A stretch of 37,079 bases of DNA from NCBI GenBank assembly GCA_016713325.1, contig JADJPJ010000059.1, positions 1 through 37,079 on the forward strand, read 5' to 3'. The DNA comes from Candidatus Flexifilum affinis. GTDB lineage: Bacteria; Chloroflexota; Anaerolineae; Aggregatilineales; Phototrophicaceae. Under the pieces are notes generated by a model. The model made no database searches and was not told the origin of the DNA. It worked only from the letters and a program-made list of their open reading frames with translations. The position numbers and the translations under genes were made by a program. Positions 1-8,800 of this stretch are shown here, one piece after another (the stretch's first letter is position 1; every line of letters starts with the position of its first letter).

Positions 1-192
1 GCGGTCTACGTCGAGACGGAGACGGCCCGCTGGGAAGGCGATACGCTTCGCCTGGACGGCGGCCAGTTCATCCGCTACGACGGGCTGTACGGGTCGAAAG
101 AGGCAGCGGCCCCCGGCTCGCCGAGCGTCCGACTCAACTGCTGCTGCGCTGGTTCGGCTTCTCATTTACTTTCCCCGGCTGCGCAGTGCTGA
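1..192 (+). CDS. C-terminal fragment of an unrecognised protein
   Basis: The open frame enters from the left edge and stops with TGA at 190-192. The first 38 or so residues (VETETARWEGDTLRLDG onward) look like real protein. The last 20 are Cys/Ala/Ser-rich and unconvincing. A switch of frame near 120 would instead give an ending with TQLLLRWFGFSFTFPG and a TAA at 204-206, which looks more protein-like. Since the next three genes are frameshifted, this tail probably is too. No family can be named from so short a piece. Confidence 0.4.
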   Translation, partial: AVYVETETARWEGDTLRLDGGQFIRYDGLYGSKEAAAPGSPSVRLNCCCAGSASHLLSPAAQC

Positions 193-364
193 CGGTACAA
201 TCTTAAGAATCAGCACTCCTCGCAAGGACCGTGACCGTGAGGATCTGGCCGGTGCAGCTTCGGAACCATGGGGCACGGTGATACTGGGGGATTTCCTGCC
301 GGTTCGTGTTCTGGACGGCGGATCGCTCTGGTCCTGGATACGACAACGATCATGTTTGAGAGGG

Positions 365-1156
365 ATGGCCAGAGTGTACCGATTGACCCCGCCCGCTGCA
401 TCGCTTCAGCCGTTCATCGAGTGCTACTGGAGTATCGACCACGACGCGCCAGCCCCGGTGCAGCAGCACCTCGTCGTCGACGGCCGTACCGACATCCTCT
501 TCACCTTCGGGCAGTCCTATCAATACACCGATCTTCTCAACAGGGACTCCGTCCAGTCCTCACGGCGGCCGCACTACAGCGGCCTGCGCGACTACCCCAT
601 GCACGTCCGCCAGATGCGCGCGGCGGGCTGGCAGGCGTTCGTTTCAGAATCGGCGGCCTCGCGGCTTTCGTCCCGGTCCCACAGCATGATTTCGCCAATC
701 TCACCGTCGAGTTGGATGCCCTCTTCCACGGGGACATTGACCAGCTGGAAACGCGGCTTTATGACGCAGGGTCCGATCTTGATCAGCAGGCGGCGCTGCT
801 CGACGCCTTCTTTCTACGCCGTCTGAACCCACCCCTGTCGCTGCCTCTCCTGCAATCGATGGCCGATCGGATTGAACGTTCAGTAGGGCAGGTGCGCATC
901 AAGCATCTCAGCGCAGAGGCGGGTATTCCATCCGTACGCTCGATCGGCTGTTTCGTCAGCAGATTGGCTTCTCGCCAAGTTCTTCGCCCGCGTGACTCGA
1001 TTTCAGCGTGCCCTCCTCTTCTGGAGCGCGACCGCGACTCGCAGCTCACCCGCGGTGGCGCTGGCCTGCGGTTACTATGATCAGTCGCATTTCACCCATG
1101 AGTTCCGGCAATTTGCCGGATGCACCCCCGAAATCTATCGCGCGCAGCAGGGCTAA
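365..1156 (+). pseudogene. AraC-family transcriptional regulator with three frameshifts
   Basis: Read across three frames, this region gives a complete AraC-type regulator of about 260 residues. The N-terminal half (LQPFIECYWSIDHDAP, then VVDGRTDILFTFG) resembles the DUF6597 sensor domain often fused to AraC helix-turn-helix domains. The reading frame changes near 640-646 (continuing with FRIGGLAAFVPVPQHDF), near 925-930 (SIRTLDRLFRQQIGFSP) and near 978 (FFARVTRFQRALLFW). The last segment holds the second AraC helix-turn-helix (ALACGYYDQSHFTHEFRQFA) and ends at TAA 1154-1156. All conserved blocks are present and in order, so the gene is either recently broken or its sequence has base-call errors. 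The effector and targets cannot be inferred. The start at 365 begins the recognisable domain; no good ribosome binding site is seen. Confidence 0.75.
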
Positions 1157-1231
1157 GATGTCCGATTTTTACAAGACGAATTAGACCATATGTTCCTATA
1201 CTGTGCGCATCATTTGTGCGTTACTCGGAGG

Positions 1232-1579
1232 ATGCGCGATGGACTGGGAAATCTCAACCTGCTGGCCGTGGTTGTGGCGGGGTGATCTACTTCCTGATCG
1301 GCGGACTATGGGTACACCCTTCTGTTCGCCAAATTGTTCGTACGGTACCGGGTCAAAACCGGGCGAAACCATCGAAGGCAGGGCCGGCAACCGACTACCT
1401 GATTACTCTGATCACCGATGTGATTTCGGCGCTCGTGGTCGCCCTCATCATCAATCTGGCGGGAGCGACATCCCTGCTTGATGGTATTGGAGTGGGCTGC
1501 TGCTCAAGGCAGACTGCTCAACCACGCCGCCATGCGCGAAGGCCGCTCACCGCAAACCCAACCCTTCTTTCCAACTTAA
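1232..1579 (+). pseudogene. DUF1761-like small membrane protein, frameshifted and shortened
   Basis: Pieces from different frames join into a membrane protein of the DUF1761 type: NLNLLAVVVAG, VIYFLIGGLW, YTLLFAKLFVRYRVKTG, ETIEGRAGNRLPDY, LITLITDVISALVVALIINL, ATSLLDGIGVG, then LLNHAAMREGRSPQT. At least four frame changes are needed, the first in the G run near 1275 and the next just after the TGG near 1310. The C-terminus ends at a TAA at 1577-1579, earlier than I would expect for the family, so the last membrane segment seems missing. A GGAGG at 1228-1232 serves either the ATG at 1232 or, with better spacing, the ATG at 1239. DUF1761 proteins have no established function. The family assignment is from memory of its pattern, not a search. 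Confidence 0.6.
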
Positions 1580-1653
1580 CCCCCTTTTATCAATCATGAG
1601 CTATGCTTTTCCTCTGGAATCCTTCATGCTTTGCAACAGAAAGTCCGCCTGCC

Positions 1654-2441
1654 ATGACTCGTGTCGTCTTCACCATGCTCGACGGCCTGCGCCCGGATGC
1701 GCTGCACCCCGACCGCACGCCCAATCTGCTGCGCGCAGCGGCCAGCGGTGCGCACACCCTCACGGCCCGCTCGGTCATGCCGTCGATCACCCTGCCATGC
1801 CACATGTCGATCTTCCACAGCGTCCCGCCGCAGCGGCACGGCATTCAGAGCAACACGTTTACACCCCGATGGCCCGTCCGATCACCGGTCTGTTCGACGC
1901 CGCCAATGACGCCGGCAAGCAGTGCGCCAGCATCTACAACTGGGAAGAGCTGCGCGATCTCAGCCGGCCGGGCAGCCTGCAATACTCGTTCCATGCCCGT
2001 ACCTCCTACGACCTGGCCGATGGCGACCGGGTGGTCACCGACGATGCCGTGCCGCGCATCGCCTCGCGCGCCTTCGACTTCATGTTCGTCTACCTGGGCA
2101 CGATCGACAGCGCCGGCCACCTCTACGGCTGGATGACCGACGGCTATCTGAACCAGGTGCGCCTGGTGGACGGGTATGTCGGCGAGCTGCTCAACGCGCT
2201 GCCCGACGACGCAGTGATGATCGTCCATGCCGACCACGGCGGGCACGAGCGCAATCATGGCACCGAAGCGCCGGAGGACATGACCATCCCGTGGATCATC
2301 ACCGGGAAGGGTGTGAAGGCCGGCCATGTCATCCAGCGGCCGGTCAGCCTGCTCGACACCGCCCCGACGGTGGCCCGGCTGCTCGACTTCACGCCGCCAC
2401 GCGACTGGGAGGGCACGCCGGTCGACGAGGCGCTGCTCTGA
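1654..2441 (+). pseudogene. Type I phosphodiesterase / nucleotide pyrophosphatase (alkaline phosphatase superfamily), one frameshift
   Basis: A metal-dependent phosphodiesterase of the alkaline phosphatase superfamily, expected to use two metal ions and a threonine nucleophile. The first frame (ATG 1654) carries the metal-binding MLDGLRPDALHPD and the nucleophile region SVMPSITLPCHMSIF, followed by PPQRHGI. After a one-base frame change in or next to the C run at about 1860-1875, the second frame supplies VYLGTIDSAGHLYGW (Asp and His ligands) and the HADHGGHERNHGT ligand block, then a normal C-terminus. Joined, the protein has about 262 residues, short for the superfamily but complete in motifs. 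There is no signal peptide, so a cytoplasmic role is likely. Substrate unknown. If the frame change is a sequencing error this is an intact gene. Confidence 0.75.
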
Positions 2442-2502
2442 TCCGCTCCATCCGAAGATTGCAGATTGTAGGAACACCCTTCTAGGCCTGTCCGTAGTTC
2501 TA

Positions 2503-2631
2503 CACCCCTACCCCCGGCCCCTCCCCCGCTGGCGCAAGGGAGGGGAGCATGCTTGCGTCACCCTAGTTGGTGATCGGGCCGTGTGGTTTCCCTCCCCTAC
2601 GAAGTGGGGGAGGGACTAAGGGAGGGGGTTG
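2503..2631. repeat. Degenerate G/C-rich palindromic intergenic repeat (CCCCTC/GAGGGG family)
   Basis: Left arm with ACCCCCGGCCCCTCCCCC, a nested GGGAGGGG, a middle segment, then CCCTCCCC and a right arm GGGGGAGGGACTAAGGGAGG. It is a variant of the family seen cleanly at 3771-3828 and 14907-14992. It lies in the 513-base gap between the two phosphodiesterase genes (2442-2954). The rest of that gap holds a second repeat at 2794-2824 and no convincing gene. Confidence 0.6.
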
Positions 2632-2793
2632 AAACATCGCACATGGTGTATTGGGACTACCCACGGTATCAAGCGCTCAACTACGGACAAGCCTTTCTGG
2701 GTGCCCGAGGTCGATCGACGCACCCAGGCATAGGGGAGAGGCGGCGCCTTTCCCCTTGTATGGTGGGCGGTAGGGCGTCGTCTGAGGGTTTTG

Positions 2794-2824
2794 CCTGGCG
2801 GACGAGGCCTGCCTCGTCCCTACG
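2794..2824. repeat. Short palindromic repeat, GGACGAGGC/GCCTCGTCC type
   Basis: GGACGAGGCCTGCCTCGTCC followed by CTACGG. Nearly the same unit recurs at 36058-36082 (GGACGAGGCAGGCCTCGTCC, then CTACGG). It belongs to a broader set of intergenic palindromes in this window that begin or end in GTAGGGAC/GTCCCTAC. Confidence 0.65.
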
Positions 2825-2954
2825 GTTAATGCATGGAGAGATGTGTCGCCTTTTGAGCCCACGTCAACCCGGCGGACGAAACTCCTCTACAATAATGTCT
2901 GGGGCGTCGGCCTTGTGACGCCTCACAACTGGCTGCTGGAGGAGTTGTCATTTC

Positions 2955-3770
2955 ATGCCCGAACACATGCTGCTGCGTTTCGTGCACATCACGGACACGC
3001 ACATCTCGGCCGACCCGCATTACAACATGCCGGGCGCGTCGCATACCCCGATGGTCGGCGCGCAGGCGCTGGTGAACAAGCTGAAGCATCTGCCCTTCCA
3101 GCCCGATTTCGTGCTGCACACCGGCGACGTCGCCTACGAGCCGGACGACAGCGCCTATGCCGCCGCGAAGGACATCCTCGGTCAGATTCCCTACCCGGTC
3201 CACTACCTGCCGGGCAACCACGACAGCGTGACCGGCTTGCAGCGGCATCTGCTCGGCATTGCCGACCCGCGCGAGGCCTACGACACCGAATTCGAGGTCA
3301 ACGGCGTGCAGGTGATCACCGTCGACAGCAACCGCCCCGCCGAGCCGCCGCGTGGGCGGGTCAGCGACGCCCAGCTTGCATGGCTGGAGGCGCGCTGCAA
3401 GGCCGACGATCCGCGCCCGCTGATTGTCGCCGTGCATCACAACGTGCTGAAGGTGGGCATTCCCTGGTGGGACGATCACATGAGTCTGGAGAACGGTGAG
3501 GAGTTCCACGCGGCGCTGCTGCCCGCCCGGAACCGGCTGCGCGGCGTGTTCTTCGGCCACGTGCACCAGGATACCGAGACGTACCGCGACGGTATCCTCT
3601 ACTCCAGCGCGCTCAGCAGTTGGTACCAGATTCACGCCAGCCCCGGTCAGATCGACACGGAACCGGATCGCTATGCCGGTCCCGGCTTCAGCGTGGTGAC
3701 CGTCACGGCGACCACAACCTTCATCCGACGGCATCGCTTCACCGTGGATGCGGGGTCGCTGGAGGAGTAG
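2955..3770 (+). CDS. Calcineurin-like metallophosphoesterase (class III cyclic-nucleotide phosphodiesterase type)
   Basis: A 271-residue metallophosphoesterase with every core motif in order: D-x-H in HITDTHIS (D14, H16), GDVAYEPDD (57-65), GNHD (87-90), VAVHHNV (159-164) and GHVH (201-204). These bind the two metals that activate water for phosphodiester cleavage. The pattern matches the CpdA/Rv0805 group that acts on 3',5'-cyclic nucleotides, but such enzymes are promiscuous and the true substrate is unknown. No signal peptide or membrane segment is seen, so it is probably cytoplasmic. GGAGGAG at 2938-2944 lies ten bases before the ATG and supports this start; M5 is a less likely alternative. 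It follows another phosphodiesterase gene but is separated from it by more than 500 bases of repeats. A palindromic repeat begins directly after the stop codon. Confidence 0.85.
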   Translation: MPEHMLLRFVHITDTHISADPHYNMPGASHTPMVGAQALVNKLKHLPFQPDFVLHTGDVAYEPDDSAYAAAKDILGQIPYPVHYLPGNHDSVTGLQRHLLGIADPREAYDTEFEVNGVQVITVDSNRPAEPPRGRVSDAQLAWLEARCKADDPRPLIVAVHHNVLKVGIPWWDDHMSLENGEEFHAALLPARNRLRGVFFGHVHQDTETYRDGILYSSALSSWYQIHASPGQIDTEPDRYAGPGFSVVTVTATTTFIRRHRFTVDAGSLEE

Positions 3771-3828
3771 ACCCTCACCCCCGGCCCCTCTCCCGTGGTC
3801 ACACGGCAGAGGGGTTGGGGGTGAGGGT
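3771..3828. repeat. Palindromic intergenic repeat, clean copy
   Basis: Outer arms ACCCTCACCCCC (3771-3782) and GGGGGTGAGGGT (3817-3828) pair perfectly. An inner CCCCTCT/AGAGGGG pair lies around a short loop. It starts at the base after the phosphodiesterase stop codon and could fold in the transcript, but no T run follows, so a terminator role is doubtful. The rest of the gap up to 4051 also has a small GGACGCC/GGCGTCC palindrome near 3927-3944. Confidence 0.8.
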
Positions 3829-4051
3829 CTCTCGGCGCTACGTCCTGATGGGACCTTCACACAACCCTATGTCGTCTGTGCTGCATAACCCTACGTCGGG
3901 TGACATTTTTCACGTCCGTTAATTCGGACGCCTAGAATGGCGTCCCTGCGCCCTGTCAGGGGGCTGGTGGTGAGGGGGTCGCTATCAAGGCGATCATCCG
4001 CGTCTCATTGAAGAGGAGTAGAATGCAATTGAAAGGGAGTTAGGTATCGCT

Positions 4052-5017
4052 ATGACTGAACGTAAGACGAATGTTTTCGGACTGGCGCTGCGCGGGCTGG
4101 GTTTCGCCGCCGGCGCGTGGATCGCCTACAGCCGCTTCGCCATCGACCATGCCGTCGAACTGGCCCCCGCCCTCGACGCCGAGCGGGTTCGCTTTCGCGA
4201 CCCGGTCGCCGGCTTTCTGAGCTACTACGCCGATACCGCCGCCGAGGGTCGCCCGCTGGTGCTGGTGCACAGCATCAACGCCGCGGCCAGCGCCTACGAG
4301 ATGAAGCCGATTTTCGACCGCTTCCGCGGCACGCGCCCCATCTACGCGCTCGACCTGCCCGGCTTTGGCTTCTCCGAGCGGGCCGATCGCGTCTACACGC
4401 CCGAACTCTATGCGGCGGCGATCCATGCCCTGCTGGAGCGAGTGGCCACACCGGAAAATCCGGCCGACGTGGTGGCGCTGTCACTGGGGAGCGAATTCGC
4501 CGCCCGCGCCGCGCTGCGCGGTACCGGGCTGATCCGCACGCTGACGCTGATCTCGCCAAGTGGGTTAGGTGTCCGCCAGCGCACGGCCGGGCAGGGTGGT
4601 GACGTCGCGCTGTCCGCCTTCCGCTTCCCGCTGTGGAGCCAGCCGTTCTACGACCTGCTGACGACGCGCGCCAGCATCCACTGGTTCCTGAAGCAGAGCT
4701 TTGTCGGCGACCCGGACCCCGGTCTGGTGGATTACTGCGTGCAGACGGCGCACCAGCCGCGCGCCCGCTTCGCGCCGCTCTATTTCGTGAGCGGCAAGCT
4801 GTTCACCGACAACGCACTGCACAGCCTCTATCGTCGCCTGGAACTGCCGGTGATGGTGCTGTACGACCGCGATTACTTCGTGCGCTTTGATGCGCTGCCG
4901 GGGCTGATGCGCGAGCGTCCGAACTGGCGGGCGGACCGGTTGGCTCCGTCGCTGGGCCTGCCGCAGTTCGAGCGCATGGACGCCGTCGCCGAGTCGCTGA
5001 CCGACTTCTGGGGGTAA
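4052..5017 (+). CDS. Alpha/beta hydrolase fold protein with a degenerate catalytic triad
   Basis: A 321-residue alpha/beta hydrolase. The oxyanion-hole strand is LVLVHSIN (70-76), where the usual His-Gly is His-Ser. DLPGFGFSER (101-110) is the typical loop after strand 4. The nucleophile elbow is ALSLGSE with Ser144. Near the C-terminus the family normally has Leu-Pro-His-Phe-Glu; here it is LPQFERM, with Gln305 where the catalytic His is expected. The acid is probably in VLYDRDYFVRFD. Residues 9-28 are hydrophobic and might form a weak membrane anchor. The gene may therefore encode a non-hydrolytic relative or an enzyme with a relocated His. GGGAG about 12 bases before the ATG supports the start. 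It stands alone: the next gene is on the opposite strand. Confidence 0.8.
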   Translation: MTERKTNVFGLALRGLGFAAGAWIAYSRFAIDHAVELAPALDAERVRFRDPVAGFLSYYADTAAEGRPLVLVHSINAAASAYEMKPIFDRFRGTRPIYALDLPGFGFSERADRVYTPELYAAAIHALLERVATPENPADVVALSLGSEFAARAALRGTGLIRTLTLISPSGLGVRQRTAGQGGDVALSAFRFPLWSQPFYDLLTTRASIHWFLKQSFVGDPDPGLVDYCVQTAHQPRARFAPLYFVSGKLFTDNALHSLYRRLELPVMVLYDRDYFVRFDALPGLMRERPNWRADRLAPSLGLPQFERMDAVAESLTDFWG

Positions 5018-5132
5018 GCGGGGCAAAGACAAGCGGACAGGTTAGCGCATGTCACGCAATCGCCTATGACGTTCGGGCAAAGAGCGCGTTTGCAGACTCA
5101 CCCAACCATGGACTCATGTCACCGGGCGGCAA

Positions 5133-5837
5133 TCAGGCCTTGCCCTCGTAGATGAGGCCGACCATGTTTTGTTCTTTCAGGCCGGAGGTCGGCGAGGGCA
5201 GGGTACGCTCCATCAGCCGCACGCTCTCCACAAAATCGCGTTCCGTCAGGCTGGCTTTGTAACGTTTGAGGGTGGCCTCCAGCGCCCGTTTGAGGACCTG
5301 GCCGATCTGAGGCGTGTGGAAGATCGCCGACGTAATGCCTCCCTGATCATGCTGCACGACGATCTCCAGTCGGTCTTGTTCTGTCGCCAACTGACAGAAA
5401 TCCTGCACATTGCCTTCGGCCACGTTCAGGGGCGATTCGATGGTCAGCGGATCGGCGGGATTGTCGGGAATGAACAGGACGCAGCGGAGCAGCGGATAGG
5501 GGCCTTTGGCAAAGCAGTCGACATTCAGCAGCCAGGGCATGCGCCTGTCGAAGAGCTGCGCGATCACCTCAATCCGGGGTACGGACTGGGACGAGAGACA
5601 GTTGGCAATGGTGCAGTGACCATCGACCGCGGTATAGAACGAGCTGTCGAGCGGACGATTCTTCAGAATGTCCTCCCAGGCCCAAAGGAATTCCATTCCT
5701 GAGATGCCGGAGGAGGACATCATCTGTTTCTCGTCCTGCATCTTGTCGAGGAGAGAATTGCTGGTTCTCGGCGGGAAACGGAGAGGGGAGTTCTGGAGCT
5801 TGCGTCGGAAGAAGAACATGTTGCCCTTTTCCTTCAC
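5133..5837 (-). CDS. Unknown protein translationally coupled to the STAND NTPase
   Basis: A 234-residue protein with no domain I recognise. It has a basic, Phe-rich N-terminus (MFFFRRKLQ), then a mixed sequence with four cysteines in the central part and a helical C-terminal half (LKRALEATLKRYKASL). No signal peptide or membrane segment is evident. The GTG start at 5837 overlaps the TGA stop of the upstream NACHT-WD40 gene in a four-base GTGA, which indicates translational coupling and a shared mRNA. ATG at 5820 is an alternative start. Because it is coupled to a large signal-sensing NTPase, it is a candidate effector, target or regulator of that protein. That is inference from position only. 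Confidence 0.7.
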   Translation of the reverse strand: MKEKGNMFFFRRKLQNSPLRFPPRTSNSLLDKMQDEKQMMSSSGISGMEFLWAWEDILKNRPLDSSFYTAVDGHCTIANCLSSQSVPRIEVIAQLFDRRMPWLLNVDCFAKGPYPLLRCVLFIPDNPADPLTIESPLNVAEGNVQDFCQLATEQDRLEIVVQHDQGGITSAIFHTPQIGQVLKRALEATLKRYKASLTERDFVESVRLMERTLPSPTSGLKEQNMVGLIYEGKA

Positions 5838-8800
5838 TTGTTGCTGCGAAGAAGCCTCCCTATTTTATCCCGGAACGAGGGCCGCTGCACTTCACCCGGC
5901 TTTACATGTTCTGATGCGTGCCGGAACGGGTAGACGCGCCCGGCTGTGTCGAGCGCGAACAGGGCGCCGCCGTCGAACCGCAGCGCGATGATCGGCGAGG
6001 CGACCAGCGTCGCGAAGATCAGCTTTCCGCTGGCGGTGTCGATGCCGTAGATCAGGCGGTCGAGGGCGGCGGAGTACAGGATCCCGCCATCGCCGCTGAA
6101 CGCCAGCGCCGAGACCGGGTTTTCGTGCAGAGGGAATTCCGCCAGCAGTTTGCCGTCTCCGCAGCGCCACAGGCGCACTTCACCCGTCAGATTGCCGTCG
6201 GCGGCGTAGCGGCAGGCAGGATCGAGTGCGGCGGCTGTTCCCTGGAAATTGTGGCGCGTCGCTTCCGGCCCGGTCCACTGCTGATGACCCCGGCGGAAGC
6301 GCACCAGATTGTTGTAGTAGGTGGCAAAGATGCCGGGTGGCTCGCTGCCGGCCGCGGCAAGCGCCGGGATGCCCACGGCATACGCGTTGTTGTTGCAGCG
6401 CATCTCGACAGGCGGTGACGTGCGCGCGCCCCAGACGAAGACGTGCTCGGATTCGCCGCCGCCGACCAGCGATTTGCCTTCCTCCCAGACCGCGCAGGAG
6501 GTGGTTGCCATTTTCGGTATCCGCTCCGACTTGCTGACCCGACCGTTCCGCCAGAGCACGGCACGGCCGTTCTTGTCGACGGTGAACGCCTGCTGGTCGT
6601 CGAGCACGGCCGCGCCGGTTATGAAGTCATCGTGGGGCGACGACTCCACCAGCTTCTGCTGGCTGTTCGGCTGGATGAAAATGACGGCATTGCCCTGAAT
6701 CGTGTTATCGCCGCTCCGCTGACCCCGGATGCCGAGGGCGCCCTGCCCGGCGGGAAAAATGGCGCCGGTCACCAGCGTGTCGCCGGATTTCCACTCGCGG
6801 GTGACGCGCATCTCACGGGTGTCGAACAGCGTGATCCAGCCATCGTCCCGGCCGATCAACAGGCGGCGGTTGTCCGGCAGGGCGACCATGCGCGTCGGGA
6901 TAGGCACGCGCAGCAGGAGCGGGTCCGGCAGATTTACCGGCGTGATGTCGAATCGCCGATCCAGCGCGATCTTCAGTAGCTCACCGTCGACGGTGTAGCA
7001 CCAGAAGCTCTTGTCCTCAGCTCCGACGCACAACGCCGACAGCGGCCGCATCGTTCCGCCTGCGAATGGCTGGGCATCGGCCGTGAAGGCGTGCATCTGC
7101 GTGCGGTGGTTGGCCACCAGCACCCGCGTGCCGTCGCGCGAAAAGAGGACGATCTCGTTGGGCTGTGGTACCCCTTCAGAAGTGTGCAGGATCGTGCCGT
7201 CGCGGGGGTCCGAAAGCGTCAGCACATCCTTTCCGGAGTCGCCGATGATCGTTCCCAATCGGCTGGCGTCTTCTCCCAGGCCGCGGTACAGCGTCGTCCC
7301 TGCATCGCTCCGTTCCATGTATCCGTAAGTGATGCCGGTCTTCTGCCATTGGATCGCGTTGGCGCGCAGGTCAATGCTGTAGCAGATCGAGCCGCCCGTC
7401 ACCAGGACTGTGTCGTCATCGAGGAACGCCCCGAAGGTCTTCTGGAACCACTGAAAATAATGACTTCTGGGGAAGATCTGCATGAGTTGCAGGCCCAGTT
7501 CGAGTTCCCATAGGTAGACGCTGCCCTCATCGCCCACCGAAAGCGCCCGCTTGCCGTCGGGCGAGATGGCCACACTGGCCACCCAGCTCTTGTGCGGGGT
7601 CAGCAGCCACAGTGGATCTGGCTCGTCGATATGCCAGTAGCCGAGGCTGCCATCCTTCGCGCCGGCGAGAAAATGGACGCCGTCCGGCGCCAGGGTCAGG
7701 GCCGTGATGCGCGCGGAATGCGCGTTCGCTTCGCGCGGCAGTCGGTCGCGGTTGGCGAGCAGCAGCGGATCGCCGGGCTGGGCCAGCGCCGTGTCGAGCA
7801 GGGGCCGGGCAAAGCGCTCCGGTTCGGCATAGTTGACGATCTCCTGCGGCAGACTGCGCGGGAAAACCTGGAGCAGACGCGCGCGCATCCTCAGCAGCCG
7901 GAACAGGTGCGAGAGTTCGGCGCGCTCCCGCCCGCTCTCCGGCTGCGCTTCGATCAACCCGCGCAGATGAGCCAGCAGTTCGATGATGCCGCCGTGTACA
8001 GCCAGGCTGCCGCGGTCGGTCCCGGTCCGAACATTGACCTTCGCACAGAAGGCTGTCAGGAAATCGGCATTTGCGTACAATGCCTGAAGATCGGCGAAGT
8101 CTTTCGACTGCATCAGATGGTAAAGCAGCTCGCCCAGGGGGCGAGGCCCGCTCTCGCGCCAGTCCCCGGCCTGCCGGCGGAAATAGTCCGCCAGCAGGCG
8201 ATGCGCTGCCGTCCGGGAGGCAGCATCGGTCAGGTAAGCGGCTTCGACCGCCGCCTGAAACTGCCCATGGAAAAAGCCGAGCAGCGCCCCTCGGAAGAAC
8301 AGCAGCGGGCGCGTGAGACGTTCCAGCGCGGCGATGTTGCCGTCCGGGTCGCCGGGGGCGAGCAGGTCGATCAGCTCGCGTTCGGCCATGCCGCCGCGGC
8401 CGGTGACGAGGTAAGTGAAGAATCCGCGCACCAGGGCTTTGCCGATCGGGCGGTTGTGACCATCATGGAAGCCGGGATCCGCCTCCAGTCGCCGCAGAAT
8501 CCACTGAAACAACGGCTGAATCTCCTCCGGCAGCGTCTCGATCTGTCGGGTGATGGCGGCCGGGCTGCCCAGGGTGCGCAGTTCTTCCAGTGCGGTGAGC
8601 AGGTAGAGCGGTTTGTCGGCATCCTTTTTCGCCAGCAGCCGCCCGCGCTGAGCCGCATCCAGCGATTTGTTGTAGCGGGACAGGAACTGCTCGACAATCA
8701 GGGTTCCATCCTCGGCCGTCAAATCGCTGATGAGCATCTCGCCCGCAAACTCGGCGCGCGTCCGAATCACGGTCAGGTTGGGAGCCAACTGAGAGGTCAG

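Noticed and set aside
2583..2918. Open frame of about 111 residues in the gap before the calcineurin-like gene
   Set aside because: It runs through two intergenic repeats and has no protein-like features.
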